A stretch of DNA of 64,000 nucleotides from Tolypothrix sp. NIES-4075 (GCF_002218085.1 NZ_BDUC01000006.1:502066-566065); one strand, 5' to 3'. Positions 54,585 to 64,000 are shown, counted from the stretch's first letter. The notes: a model not told the origin generated them from the sequence alone. Program-made: numbers and translations.

Positions 54585-55007
54585 ATGTCTTTAAACATTG
54601 AATTGTTGGAATCCAGTTTTTTGCAGATTAAAGCCCAGGAAACCGAGTTTATGGCTCACTTCTATAAAACTTTGTTTGCGGACTATCCAGAGGTCAAGCC
54701 ACTGTTTGCTAATACTCACATGGGAAAGCAAGCCAAGCAACTTTTCAAATCACTTGTTATGGTTGTAGAAAATCTCCGCAACCCCGACGTTTTGTCTAAT
54801 GCACTTGAGGGACTAGGAACTCGACATGTTAAGTATGGCGTGCTGCCTAAACATTATCCGATGGTAGGTAGTACGTTGTTAAAAACGTTTTCGATTTACT
54901 TGGGGAGTGCCTGGACACCGAATACTGAGCAGGCATGGATTGAGGCGTATACAGTCGTGACTGAATTAATGTTGAGCGGTGTTGATGGAAACGTCAACAA
55001 AGTATGA
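54585..55007 (+). CDS. Single-domain globin (flavohaemoglobin-like haem domain)
   Basis: The product has 140 residues. Y27 in HFYKTLF fits the distal B10 tyrosine and H81 in GTRHVKYGVLPKHYP is the proximal haem ligand, both as in bacterial single-domain globins related to flavohaemoglobins; no reductase domain follows. ATG 54585 has AGAGGAA upstream. It should bind O2 or NO. It stands divergent from the Crp-like gene, whose product could regulate it, and 21 bases before the phosphotransferase gene. Confidence 0.88.
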   Translation: MSLNIELLESSFLQIKAQETEFMAHFYKTLFADYPEVKPLFANTHMGKQAKQLFKSLVMVVENLRNPDVLSNALEGLGTRHVKYGVLPKHYPMVGSTLLKTFSIYLGSAWTPNTEQAWIEAYTVVTELMLSGVDGNVNKV

Positions 55008-55028
55008 ATTGCCAAAGGAGGAAAACTG

Positions 55029-57647
55029 ATGAGTTCATTTGTGCTTTGTTTTCAAGATATTGATAAAACAAAAGTCACGGTTGTTGGGGGTAAAGGCGCA
55101 AACCTGGGGGAACTTTCCAAGATTGAAGGAATCTCCGTACCGGATGGCTTTTGTATTTCTACTGAAGCTTTTAAAAGAATTATTGGGGAAACGTCGTCGA
55201 TTAACGAATTACTCGATCGCTTATCGCTTCTAAAAGTGGAAGACCGGGATAAAATCGGTGAACTTAGCGGTGAGATTCGCTCTTTCATCGAAGGGATAAC
55301 CATTCCTCAAGATATTAATGAAGAGATCGCCCGCTTCCTCTCCAGGCTTGGAGAAAAAAATGCCTATGCAGTACGATCTAGCGCAACCGCAGAGGATTTA
55401 CCGACAGCCTCCTTTGCAGGGCAGCAGGATACGTATTTGAACATTATCTCAAAGGAGGCAATCTATCAGTATATCAGCAAGTGCTGGGCATCGCTATTTA
55501 CCGAGAGGGCAGTAATTTACCGCCTTCAAAATGGCTTCGATCACCGTAAAGTCCACCTGTCTGTCGTTGTTCAGAAGATGGTCTTTCCGCAGGTGGCAGG
55601 AATTTTGTTTACTGCCGATCCCGTCACTTGTAATAGGAAGGTGTTATCCATTGATGCTAGCTTCGGACTTGGTGAGGCTATAGTCTCTGGCATTGTGAAT
55701 GCTGATATCTATAAAGTGTGTAACGGCAAGGTTATCGATAAGAAGATATCCACCAAGAAACTGGCTATTTACGCCTTAAAAGATGGTGGTACGAAAGAAC
55801 AGGAGATTGAGCAACACAGACAGAATAGGCAAGCGCTGACGGATGAGCAGATTTTACAGCTTGAGCGCATGGGCAGAAAGATCGAAGAACATTTCGGCAG
55901 CCCCCAGGACATCGAATGGTGTTTGGTTGATGATACATTTTATATTGTCCAGAGTCGGCCAATCACTACTTTATACCCGATCCCTGAAGCGAACGATCCG
56001 GAAAATCACGTCTATATATCTGTCGGTCATCAACAAATGATGACTGACCCCATCAAACCATTGGGATTGTCTTTATTCCAGTTAACAGCTGCTCGACCCA
56101 TGTATAAAGCTGGTGGAAGGTTGTTTGTTGATATTACACCTGATCTGGCTTCACCTGTTAGAAGAGAATTTATAGTAGATGTTTTGGGAAAATCCGAGCC
56201 GCTCATAAAAGACGCACTTATGACCATCATAGAGCGAGGAGATTTTATAAAATCGTTACCAAATGATAAAAAAGAACTGAGTCCCGGTAAAAGCAATAAA
56301 TCTCCATCGCCTGCGGATTTTCAAACACTAAACGAATACGATCCGACAATCGTTTCTGATTTAATTAAGAGTAATCAAGTATCGATAGACGATTTAAAAC
56401 ATAACATCCAAACGAAATCAGGAGCGGATCTAATTGATTTTATTCTGGAAGACACCCAGAAATTAAAGAAGAGTTTATTTGATCCACAAAGTTTTGGTGT
56501 GATTATGACTGCTATGAATGCTTCATCATGGATCAATGAAAAAATGAAGGAGTGGTTAGATGAAAAAAACGTAGCAGACACGCTTTCTCAATCTGTACCC
56601 AACAATATTACTTCGTCTATGGGTCTGGAACTATTGGATGTCGCAGATGTGATTCGTCCTTATCCTGAAGTAATTGATTATTTACAACATGTAAAAGATG
56701 ATAGCTTTTTGGACGAACTGGTTAAGTTTAATGGTGGAAAGGAAACCCAAGACGCTATCTATGCTTATCTCAACAAATACGGAATGCGATGTGCCGGAGA
56801 AATCGATATTACTAAAACTCGTTGGAGTGAAAAACCAACTACACTTATCCCCCTGATTCTCAATAACATCAAAAACTTTGAGCCTAATGCCAGGAATCGG
56901 AAATTTGAGCAAGGGCGACAGTCAGCTTTGAAAAAAGAACAAGAGTTATTAGATCGATTGAAGCAATTACCGGATGGTGAACAAAAAGCCGAAGAGACAA
57001 AACGAATGATCGGTCTAATTCGGAATTTCATCGGTTATCGTGAATATCCAAAATACGGCATAGTTAATCGCTACTTCGTTTATAAGAAAGCTTTACTGAA
57101 AGAAGCCGAACAACTTGTACAAGCCAACGTTATTCATGAAAAAGAAGATATATACTATCTCACTTTTGAAGAACTTCGTGAAGTCGTATGCACAAATAAA
57201 CTTGATTACCAGATTATCAGCAAACGAAAAGACGAGTACAAATTATATGAAAAACTAACTCCCCCACGAGTTATCACGTCTGATGGTGAAATCATTGCAG
57301 GTCGGTACAAACGAGAAAATCTCCCTGCCGAAGCTATTATAGGTCTACCTGTTTCTTCCGGAGTTATAGAGGGACGAGCGCGTGTCATCTTAAACATGGA
57401 AGATGCCGATCTAGAAGATGGAGATATATTAGTTACCTCCTTTACTGACCCTAGCTGGACACCATTGTTTGTATCCATAAAAGGTCTAGTTACCGAAGTT
57501 GGTGGACTGATGACACATGGAGCAGTTATCGCACGTGAATATGGCATAAGCGCAGTTGTCGGAGTGGAAAATGCTACCAAACTGATCGATGACGGACAGA
57601 GAATTCGGCTTAATGGAACGGAAGGCTATGTAGAAATCCTATATTAA
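55029..57647 (+). CDS. rph: Rifamycin-inactivating phosphotransferase
   Basis: The product has 872 residues, the same length class as Listeria and Paenibacillus Rph (about 866). The ATP-grasp-like N-terminal domain has VVGGKGANLGEL and AVRSSATAEDLPTASFAG; the middle contains MGLELLDVADVIRPYP and YGMRCAGEIDITKTRW. The C-terminal swivelling domain has the phosphorylated His830 in MTHGAVIAREYG. Close resemblance in regions not shared with PEP synthase points to Rph, which transfers phosphate from ATP to rifamycin. ATG 55029 has AAAGGAGG. The second half lacks HIP1 and is AT-richer, suggesting transfer from Firmicutes-like donors. Confidence 0.88.
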   Translation: MSSFVLCFQDIDKTKVTVVGGKGANLGELSKIEGISVPDGFCISTEAFKRIIGETSSINELLDRLSLLKVEDRDKIGELSGEIRSFIEGITIPQDINEEIARFLSRLGEKNAYAVRSSATAEDLPTASFAGQQDTYLNIISKEAIYQYISKCWASLFTERAVIYRLQNGFDHRKVHLSVVVQKMVFPQVAGILFTADPVTCNRKVLSIDASFGLGEAIVSGIVNADIYKVCNGKVIDKKISTKKLAIYALKDGGTKEQEIEQHRQNRQALTDEQILQLERMGRKIEEHFGSPQDIEWCLVDDTFYIVQSRPITTLYPIPEANDPENHVYISVGHQQMMTDPIKPLGLSLFQLTAARPMYKAGGRLFVDITPDLASPVRREFIVDVLGKSEPLIKDALMTIIERGDFIKSLPNDKKELSPGKSNKSPSPADFQTLNEYDPTIVSDLIKSNQVSIDDLKHNIQTKSGADLIDFILEDTQKLKKSLFDPQSFGVIMTAMNASSWINEKMKEWLDEKNVADTLSQSVPNNITSSMGLELLDVADVIRPYPEVIDYLQHVKDDSFLDELVKFNGGKETQDAIYAYLNKYGMRCAGEIDITKTRWSEKPTTLIPLILNNIKNFEPNARNRKFEQGRQSALKKEQELLDRLKQLPDGEQKAEETKRMIGLIRNFIGYREYPKYGIVNRYFVYKKALLKEAEQLVQANVIHEKEDIYYLTFEELREVVCTNKLDYQIISKRKDEYKLYEKLTPPRVITSDGEIIAGRYKRENLPAEAIIGLPVSSGVIEGRARVILNMEDADLEDGDILVTSFTDPSWTPLFVSIKGLVTEVGGLMTHGAVIAREYGISAVVGVENATKLIDDGQRIRLNGTEGYVEILY

Positions 57648-57736
57648 AGCGAAAATTACTTTCATTGGATTTTAAATATTGAGGATTAATCTTTCTGTTA
57701 ACGTGGTAGCCTAACGCCGTTATTGTCTCTATGAAG

Positions 57737-57940
57737 AAAGAGGGTGTGGGGTGTAGGGATTGAAACAGAGGGTGTGGGGGAGGAAGAAAGAGGGTGTGGG
57801 GTGTGGGGTGTGGGGGAGGAAGAATGAACCCTTCTTGCCCCTTACACCCGACACCCTTCTTGCCCCTTACACCCAACACCCTACCCCCAACACCCTTCTT
57901 GCCCCTTACACCCAACACCCTACCCCCAACACCCTAATTT
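57737..57940. repeat. Heptamer-like repeats with inverted halves
   Basis: GGGTGTGG units fill about 57743-57822, and ACACCC/CCCCTTAC units fill about 57840-57938, with TTCTTGCCCCTTACACCC repeated several times. The halves can pair. It follows the phosphotransferase gene and may have been used as a recombination substrate. Confidence 0.8.
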
Positions 57941-58162
57941 TTTTATTCTTTGCGAATAAAGTTTGTTGGTGACACCTCTGGGGGGTTGCACCTTTTGAGA
58001 AGCTTAAGCTGATGGGTGTGACATCAGCCTTCATGATCTTAGTTTTACTCTAGCCAAGGAAGCGATCGCACTTATAAGACTGATTGTTGGAATATAATGG
58101 CAATCTAACGCATAAATTAATACTTATAACTTAATGAAATTACTGAAACTGAACTTGCTTAC

Positions 58163-58224
58163 TGCTGTGGAAACCCGTCCACCGCAGTGGCTCCCCCACA
58201 CCCCGCCCCAACGGGGCGGGGTGT
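58163..58224. repeat. Paired GC-rich hairpins, possible transposon relic
   Basis: ACACCCCGCCCC (58198-58209), AAC, then GGGGCGGGGTGT (58213-58224) form a perfect 12-pair stem. Just before it, ACTGCTGTGG pairs with CCACCGCAGT across about 58160-58189, with one mismatch. The two adjacent stems resemble structured ends of small transposons, but no transposase remains nearby. Confidence 0.55.
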
Positions 58225-58553
58225 CAAGTGCGATAACTTCGTTAAGCTCCGCTAACGCACTCGATTGGTGTGATTTTGCTTGAAGGCAAATTTAGACCAC
58301 ACTTATACTGCTGCTGTAACCGCCACCCGACGGGGACGATGTAGGAACAAAACCGCACAAGCGGGTTAAGTCAAAATCCCTTCTGAATAGCGATACTGCA
58401 ATTTATATTGCTTTATCCTTACTCCATCCAGCAATCAAGCTACAAAAATTCTAAGTAGATATACTGAGGTTATTTAAGTATGGAGACCATTATCGTTGCT
58501 ATTTATGCTCTTAATTTTTAGCACCTAACTTTGGGACACTGCTCCCTGTTATT

Positions 58554-59756
58554 ATGTCACCCAAAAAAGCAAGTGGATGTGGATGTTCGAGTGTTCCAAT
58601 CTCATTAATTATAGTTATCTTGGGCGGTGGTTACTGGTGGTTTATCCATCTAGGCAATCTAAAAAATATCATCAAACTCTTGCCTAATATCCAACAAATT
58701 GCCACTCCTATTCTGACTCCAGCTCCCAGCAAACCTGAACAAGAAGCAAAACTTCCCCAGACGCAAACTGTCCCGACTCCCACACCAACACCTATACCAA
58801 CACCCACACCAACAACTAGTCTACAACCCTCACTAACACCCCAAAAATTACCATTACCTCAAACTCCTTGGGATAAAAAAGTAATCAGAGGAATTTATCT
58901 AAGTCGATATCAAATTACTAATAATGCTGACGAACAAACGATTCGTGAACGAGTTCGTTATTATCGCGCTCAAGGAATTAATACGATTATTCATGGAGTG
59001 TGGGGTAATGGTTGCACGATGTACAATAGCGAAGTTATGCAGCAAACGCTCGGATATAAAAGTTGTCCCAATCAGTTTCAATCTGAATGGTTAGATTGGC
59101 TGATTGACGAGGCGCACAAGCAGGGAATGCAAGTTCATGCCTATTTTGAGAAGGGTATTAAAATAGATAAAAATAGCCCGATTTTTGACTTGGCAATTTC
59201 TCAAAAATGGATTGTGCCTGGGGTCGATAAAACTTATGCTGGAATCGATCACTACGTTTTGGATGTGGAGAATCCAGAAGTTGCTAATTTTTTCAAGAAA
59301 GTCTTAGTAGAATTTGTCCAAAAATATCCAACCATCGATGCAATTCAGTGGGATGACTATTTAGGTTATTATGCCGAATTACCCGGTAAAGTTGATCGCA
59401 CCGCCCATTTGACTAATTTTGTGCAGCAAATGATAGCTGACATGAAAAAAGCTAACCCAAAAGTTAGTTTTGACATTTGTCATCATAACCCTTATTGGGC
59501 TAAACGTTATTTTGCGGCTGATTGGCTTTCTTGGAACGTAGATAGAGTATTCATTCAAGCTTATAATGATGCTAATTTCAAACAAGAATTAGATTATGCC
59601 GAAAATTATGCTGGAGTTGCGATTACAGATAACCAGTTACATCACTTAAAAGAATTGATTAATAACACTAAAATCAAGAGTGTTTTAGTTTTTCCATTAA
59701 AAGGAAAACCAGAAGAAACTGCTGCTACGATCAAGAACTTTACAAATAACCATTAA
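58554..59756 (+). CDS. Putative glycoside-hydrolase-like secreted protein (GHL10/DUF4015-type)
   Basis: The product has 400 residues. One hydrophobic segment (SLIIVILGGGYWWFIHLG type, about 16-35) serves as anchor, followed by a Pro/Thr-rich linker (about 60-100). The catalytic-like domain starts RGIYLSRYQITNNADE and continues with INTIIHGVWGNGC, DHYVLDVENPEV and IQWDDYLGYY, which resemble TIM-barrel GHL10 proteins acting on extracellular glycans. Activity is not proven. It stands alone after the repeat gap. Confidence 0.6.
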   Translation: MSPKKASGCGCSSVPISLIIVILGGGYWWFIHLGNLKNIIKLLPNIQQIATPILTPAPSKPEQEAKLPQTQTVPTPTPTPIPTPTPTTSLQPSLTPQKLPLPQTPWDKKVIRGIYLSRYQITNNADEQTIRERVRYYRAQGINTIIHGVWGNGCTMYNSEVMQQTLGYKSCPNQFQSEWLDWLIDEAHKQGMQVHAYFEKGIKIDKNSPIFDLAISQKWIVPGVDKTYAGIDHYVLDVENPEVANFFKKVLVEFVQKYPTIDAIQWDDYLGYYAELPGKVDRTAHLTNFVQQMIADMKKANPKVSFDICHHNPYWAKRYFAADWLSWNVDRVFIQAYNDANFKQELDYAENYAGVAITDNQLHHLKELINNTKIKSVLVFPLKGKPEETAATIKNFTNNH

Positions 59757-59906
59757 GAAGGCAGCCCCGAATGCTCGAATAAGGGCACTTATGAAACCCC
59801 ATGAATAAACACGTTCGATTTTATATATAGCTTCTGGATTAAAGCGATTAATGGCAAAACTACTGGGAAAAAAGAGTTGAAATGAATATCTTATTTAAAA
59901 AACAAT

Positions 59907-61145
59907 ATGCTTGAGAGAATACGTCGGATTTTAAATCAGTTTTTTAGTAATTCAAGGACAATCAACAACGAACCACTGAATAAAGTGAGCTTGATTGTCA
60001 TTATTTTGATTGATATTTTTCTTTTAATCAATGTTTTTACGGGGCTGGATGATATTAGCAAATGGCATCTGAACCCGACTCAGGCTTATCCATGTTACTC
60101 GGAGTGGAAAAATTACCGGGCACAAACTGCTTCATATAAAGATTATGAAATTATCAAGCTTTCACCAACAGATAACACTAAGCTACCATCATTACAGCAA
60201 ACTTATCAGCAACCACAAGCAGGACATCTAGGTAAGGTTTCTGAAATATGTTTGAATTATGCAACTTCTAAAGATAAGATTAAAAATTCCTCTAATCAGC
60301 AAACCATCAAGACCATTGTTGGGAAAGAAGCAAACATCAGTTCACTTGAACAAACGAATCGTAATATTCGCGCTCAATATGACTCAACGCTCTTAGAAAA
60401 AATAGCAGGTCAGGCTCCAGGACAATCAATTAACTTAGTTGGTGCGGAAAAAGCTAAACAGGAGTTAGACCAAAATAGTAGAAAAATATATACGCTGAAA
60501 AATGAAATTTCTCATCTGAAAAATGTACTGCTTGCAAAACCAGAAAGCGTTAACTTTATAGCTTTTCTTAAGGATAACGATAAATTTACGGCAGTTGAAA
60601 AGGGCTATCAGCAAGCGTCATTTTGGTATCCAAGCATTCAGCTTACTTTTCAGTCTCTGTTTCTTTTACCGCTGATTATTGTTGCTTTATCAAGTTATAA
60701 ATTTGCTCATAAGAGAAGATATGGACTCATCTCACTAATTAGCTGGCATTTGCTGGTTATCTTTTTTATACCGCTATTACTTAAAATATTTGAATTTCTG
60801 CAAATCGGTGTCATATTTCAATTTATCTTTGATGTCGTTAGCGCCCTTTTCGGCGGTTTACTTTTCTTAATTAGTTATGCTTATATCTTGCTGATTCCAC
60901 TTATTGGTTTTGGAATTATCAAGTTTCTCCAAAAAATTGTCTTTAATCCTAAAGTCCAGGCAGCTAGCAGAGTTCAAAAATCACGCTGTCTCAATTGTGC
61001 TAAGAAAATTCAGCACCATGATGTTTACTGTCCGCACTGCGGTTATTATCAGTATGTTGAATGCCAAAATTGCCACAATCTTACTTACAAAAATTTGCCA
61101 CATTGTAAACATTGTGGACATTCTCAAGATTATAATAATTTGTAA
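59907..61145 (+). CDS. Membrane protein with C-terminal double zinc ribbon
   Basis: The product has 412 residues. A membrane helix near 27-48 is followed by a polar, partly coiled domain to about 220 and then about three more helices (235-340). The C-terminus has eight cysteines in four CxxC knuckles: C361/C364, C375/C378, C386/C389 and C400/C403, so two zinc ribbons can form. I do not recognise a family. Possible roles include membrane-linked sensing or protein binding. Confidence 0.7.
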   Translation: MLERIRRILNQFFSNSRTINNEPLNKVSLIVIILIDIFLLINVFTGLDDISKWHLNPTQAYPCYSEWKNYRAQTASYKDYEIIKLSPTDNTKLPSLQQTYQQPQAGHLGKVSEICLNYATSKDKIKNSSNQQTIKTIVGKEANISSLEQTNRNIRAQYDSTLLEKIAGQAPGQSINLVGAEKAKQELDQNSRKIYTLKNEISHLKNVLLAKPESVNFIAFLKDNDKFTAVEKGYQQASFWYPSIQLTFQSLFLLPLIIVALSSYKFAHKRRYGLISLISWHLLVIFFIPLLLKIFEFLQIGVIFQFIFDVVSALFGGLLFLISYAYILLIPLIGFGIIKFLQKIVFNPKVQAASRVQKSRCLNCAKKIQHHDVYCPHCGYYQYVECQNCHNLTYKNLPHCKHCGHSQDYNNL

Positions 61146-61430
61146 TTGGTGCTGTCTTCACAAGGTAATGAATATTTATGGAGTGCGATGGGCTTTGCCC
61201 CGCACTATGAGCGATCGCACGAAAATTGGCAGCGCTAGGGGCAACCGTTTGGGTAGTGTGTTGTAATATTTTGATCCGTGAGTCCGGCGTATGATTTTAT
61301 CTTGTGGTTGCATCACTTTTACCACGAGAGGAAAAGTACCATCGCACCGAGCTTTTATCGCTGCGCTTTACGTAACTTAATTTTTCTACGCGCCTTCTCA
61401 GATATCAATGCGATCTCAAATTTAGAGCTT

Positions 61431-61889
61431 ATGAACTTAAAATCTTTGTTCCAAAATGCATTCTTGGCTGCGGCTTTTGTATGCAATACCACGCTTCACG
61501 CTGATGCTCAACCCAATAATAGTGGCACTCTGAAGGGAACTGTAATTTATCCGTCTGATTACTTACCTGCTGAGAAAGTTTGTGCTATAAATATTCAGAC
61601 TAAAAAAATGCTCTGTGTTGAAACGAAGCAAAGCCAAAAAAGTTACTCTTTAAAGGTTCCAACAGGAACCTACAATGTTTTTGCAGTTGCATGTAAAAAA
61701 AGTTATCGAACTGAAAAAACCTGTAGTGATGGCTATGATGCAAAACGTGCTTACTACACCGAGCATGTTCGATGCGGCTTAACGTATGAGTGTAGTCAAA
61801 AACCAGGAAGTCAGCATCCAATTCCTGTAAAGGTAAATGCAGGAAAAGTTGTGCAAAATGTAAATCCCCATGATTGGTACTCGCACTAA
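61431..61889 (+). CDS. Secreted cysteine-containing hypothetical protein
   Basis: I start at ATG 61431 (MNLKSLFQNAFLAAAFVCNT) because it opens a signal peptide ending near HADAQ; a longer frame from 61278 is unlikely. The product has 152 residues. The mature part starts with a beta-rich segment (GTLKGTVIYPSDYLPAEKVC) of carboxypeptidase-regulatory or CnaB-like character, and six cysteines suggest disulfides. Function unknown. Confidence 0.55.
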   Translation: MNLKSLFQNAFLAAAFVCNTTLHADAQPNNSGTLKGTVIYPSDYLPAEKVCAINIQTKKMLCVETKQSQKSYSLKVPTGTYNVFAVACKKSYRTEKTCSDGYDAKRAYYTEHVRCGLTYECSQKPGSQHPIPVKVNAGKVVQNVNPHDWYSH

Positions 61890-61929
61890 GGAATCGCACT
61901 TCACTATCGAGCAGGAGCAGCGATTCCTT
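61888..61929 (+). terminator. Hairpin at the end of the secreted protein gene
   Basis: AAGGAATCGC (61888-61897) pairs exactly with GCGATTCCTT (61920-61929), a 10-pair stem overlapping the stop codon. There is no strong T-run, so it may stabilise or terminate the transcript. Confidence 0.4.
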
Positions 61930-62147
61930 CACTATTATGTATTTCCAAGCGATCGCCTGTTTTCCTCTCTTCTCCTGTCACCAGACGCACTCGCGTTCGC
62001 TTGAATTAATGGGAGCTTACGCATCCGATACCCCAAGCGATCGCACTTGTTCTTGCTACTTCAGCCTGATTAGAAAATACTGAGTTTGCAGTAGCACTTT
62101 ATTCTATGACTTGGTGCGTGTGATTTCCGTGCTGTAGATCGTAGACC

Positions 62148-63374
62148 TTAAACATTCAACTGTACCTGCGTTACACCAACGCGCATATCGTGCTGACGCT
62201 CAATCCAAGATTGGCGAATTTTGTTGCGGAATAAACGTGCAACTTGAAACATTAATGGACGTATAAATGCATACTTTCGTAGGATTTCAGCTTGGGTAGC
62301 TTCTTCAGCTTGAAGTTGCTGTGCGCGGATAATTTCTGGTTCGCGTTCAGCTTGAATGCGTGCTAGTGCTTCGTCAATTGCTGCATTTGGAGAAGAAGTG
62401 AGCAAAAGTGGTACAAGATGATTTGCGGCGACAATTACGTCGCGCAGCGCTACATTTATTCCTTGGGCGCGAATAGGTGACATTGGGTGAGCTGCATCTC
62501 CCAAAAGTATTAACCCTGGTGCATACCACTTTTGACAACGACCGACTACAACCGATAGCTTAATTGGTCGAGTGATAGTGTCTGCATTTTTGAGAAAATG
62601 CTCTGCCATCCAAGATGGAGCGTTTTGTGCAAATAGGGATGCCCATTGTGCGGGTTTGCGATCGCCCAGTGACTCCTCTGAAGTATCAATTTCCTCCTTT
62701 GTAAATAATATCCATGAAAGATGGAGTTTACCTTCTTCTGCTCCGTGAAAAAGACCAAAGCTTTTGTCTCCATTGGAAACTGCATAAAATACATTCTCTG
62801 ACTCAAATTGGGGACTGCTTGCAAGTTTGAACCAAAGAATATTTATGTCATTCGGCTCTCGGTCAAGGTGTAAACCCGCACTTCTACGTATAATCGAATT
62901 GCGACCGTCTGCCCCAACTACAACTGATGCCTTAATTTCTCGTCGATCACTTAGTTTTACACCCACAATACGATTATCAATCCACAGTAAATCTTTGACA
63001 GAAACTCCCTGTAGAAACTCGAATTGAGGGTAAGTTTGAGATTGTGCAATTAACGCTTCAAGTAAAGGTGGTTGGGAAACTAGCGTACAACCAGATGTAT
63101 TAGTTTCCATTGGTTCTTCAACCCGGAAAAGAGATTTTTTGCCAAGAATTATTTCCCAAGCGTCGAACTGACGGTGTGGAACTTGCTCCAATATTTCTGA
63201 TAAACCCATTTTCGCAAGAGCGTCTAACCCACTAGGCATCAAACCTTCACCGCGAAAGACCCGATAAAAATCTGTTGCTGCTTCAACTAATGTTACTGTA
63301 ATACCGCGTTTTACTAGAAGTAGGGCTAGTGTAGTGCCAGTTGGACCTGCCCCTACAATTACAACTTGTGCCAT
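62148..63374 (-). CDS. FAD-dependent monooxygenase (PHBH-like)
   Basis: I start at ATG 63374 because AGGAGAG lies about 5 bases upstream; GTG 63380 adds two residues. The product has 408 residues. AQVVIVGAGPTGTTLALLL is the FAD Rossmann loop, VVGADGRNSIIRRSAG contains the DG motif, and LLGDAAHPMSPIRAQG is the GD motif, in order as in PF01494 hydroxylases. It should hydroxylate an aromatic or polyketide-like substrate with NAD(P)H and O2. No neighbouring pathway genes are visible. Confidence 0.9.
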   Translation of the reverse strand: MAQVVIVGAGPTGTTLALLLVKRGITVTLVEAATDFYRVFRGEGLMPSGLDALAKMGLSEILEQVPHRQFDAWEIILGKKSLFRVEEPMETNTSGCTLVSQPPLLEALIAQSQTYPQFEFLQGVSVKDLLWIDNRIVGVKLSDRREIKASVVVGADGRNSIIRRSAGLHLDREPNDINILWFKLASSPQFESENVFYAVSNGDKSFGLFHGAEEGKLHLSWILFTKEEIDTSEESLGDRKPAQWASLFAQNAPSWMAEHFLKNADTITRPIKLSVVVGRCQKWYAPGLILLGDAAHPMSPIRAQGINVALRDVIVAANHLVPLLLTSSPNAAIDEALARIQAEREPEIIRAQQLQAEEATQAEILRKYAFIRPLMFQVARLFRNKIRQSWIERQHDMRVGVTQVQLNV

Positions 63375-63762
63375 TAACACTCTCCTAAAGTATGGGTAGC
63401 TGTCTGGTGTATCAGTTATGCTGAGGTCATGGGTGTGGTAATGCGATAGCGCAGAGTGCCCTTTGAGGTGATCGTTACTTTTTAAATATATCGATGTTGA
63501 TATAACTCAGCACGCAGTTATGCCATAGATGCCAAAGTGATTTTTTGGCTTGAAAGCACTTTTACTTTTATCTAATACCCTCTTAATATAACTTTATACG
63601 CGGGACTCACATAATGCGCGATGCCTTTGGCGGAACGCGCAGGAGCGACCATCGCACTTGAATTGCGGGCGCTCCCGCGCGATCGCACGGGAGCTTTTAC
63701 TGCTGATACCAAAACTTGGTAAAGTTATTAAAATTATCCAACATAATAAGGGGAGCATCTCG
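63375..63762. other. Gap with dispersed GC-rich repeat
   Basis: There is no supported gene. It presumably includes the promoter of the monooxygenase. Near 63615-63700 there is a GC-rich repeat; GCTCCCG (63671-63677) pairs with CGGGAGC (63688-63694) and is followed by TTTT, which resembles a terminator on the plus strand. Confidence 0.45.
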
Positions 63763-64000
63763 TTACATTAGGTGTACCAATTCTTCTTTTGTGCGACTAC
63801 CAATGTGATAAACCGCTATTGTCCTGGTAATCGCCACCCATAACCAGCAAAATTTCCCCTTCTCGTACCAAGGGGTTTCGTCAATGTGGATAATTTCGGC
63901 TGATTGTAATTCTTCAATTAATTCCTCAACAACTCCAGAGCAAGCAATACCGACTTCCCGAATGCAACGGTCGATAGTTCCAACACTCAGGGAGACACCC
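63763..64000 (-). pseudogene. IS66-like transposase fragment at window edge
   Basis: On the minus strand, from the window edge, the frame reads SLSVGTIDRCIREVGIACSG, then IIHIDETPWYEKGKFCWLWV, and stops after RTKEELVHLM. The HIDET segment with WLWV is characteristic of the IS66 DDE domain. The stop (63763-63765) comes before the expected later catalytic residues, so the gene is truncated at its 3' side. The 5' part is outside the window. Confidence 0.7.

Larger units (their letters stand above)
57648..58553. other. Repeat-rich gap of 906 bases
   Basis: No gene is supported. It contains the heptamer repeat block at 57737-57940 and the GC-rich hairpins at about 58165-58224. An AT-rich stretch before the next gene may hold its promoter. 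A 102-codon minus frame at 57610-57918 consists of repeat codons. Confidence 0.5.

Noticed and set aside
55029..57647. Phosphoenolpyruvate synthase
   Set aside because: Length, internal segments such as MGLELLDVADVIRPYP and the order of domains resemble Rph better than PpsA.
57610..57918. 102-codon minus-strand ORF
   Set aside because: It encodes only translated heptamer repeats (GVRGKKGVG-like) and reads into the end of the phosphotransferase gene.

Overview
The window looks like chromosomal DNA of a cyanobacterium, probably a filamentous or otherwise large-genome type. The evidence is frequent HIP1 octamers (GCGATCGC), blocks of degenerate heptanucleotide repeats, a small photosystem II assembly gene with an HLR1-like site, a tandem Ser/Thr-His kinase, and a Wzc-type regulator. 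No species is assigned. Coding density is moderate, and many gaps hold palindromic or tandem repeats and gene relics.

Layout. 1-11506 (+): exopolysaccharide or O-antigen assembly cluster with a HAD-like protein cut by the window edge, a GT-A-like glycosyltransferase, glf, a GT2 enzyme followed by a frameshifted relic of its own C-terminus, four GT4-type transferases and a Wzy-like polymerase. 12042-15164 (-): a pectate-lyase-like beta-helix lipoprotein and an acyltransferase-3, in a stretch where I saw no HIP1 site. 15342-22936 (-): a complete lasso-peptide type RiPP operon, in transcription order B1 (RRE), B2 (leader peptidase), C (cyclase), two precursors, HprK-like kinase, ABC exporter, nucleotidyltransferase, ending in a probable intrinsic terminator. 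24388-24459: tRNA-Gln(UUG). 25110-30821: Wzc-like BY-kinase, two conserved cyanobacterial proteins and a SpoIID-domain protein, separated by heptamer repeats. 31526-35311: secreted GH13 enzyme, Psb34/35-like protein, a ribbon-helix-helix protein with a palindromic putative operator, and a MACPF-like protein. 35842-45276: truncated TnpB, a 2014-residue hybrid kinase with a NarL-type regulator, then a two-gene restriction-modification operon. 45517-52108: redox genes (DsbA-like, NAD epimerase, GMC oxidoreductase, two SDRs, nitroreductase). 52402-57647: stress island with a universal stress protein, a truncated alternative oxidase, a short Crp-like regulator, a globin and a rifamycin phosphotransferase. 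58554-63374: GHL10-like protein, zinc-ribbon membrane protein, secreted small protein and FAD monooxygenase. An IS66 transposase fragment lies at the right edge.

How the genes may work together. The left cluster would build and polymerise a surface polysaccharide containing galactofuranose, and the Wzc-like protein could control chain length. The lasso operon is the most interesting system. Its two precursors match the spacing of lasso leader motifs. That spacing puts the core start at an unusual Val or Tyr with Asp at core position 9, followed by very long hydrophilic tails. One precursor ends in Ser, the residue phosphorylated by the kinase in the paeninodin system, and the other ends in Gln.
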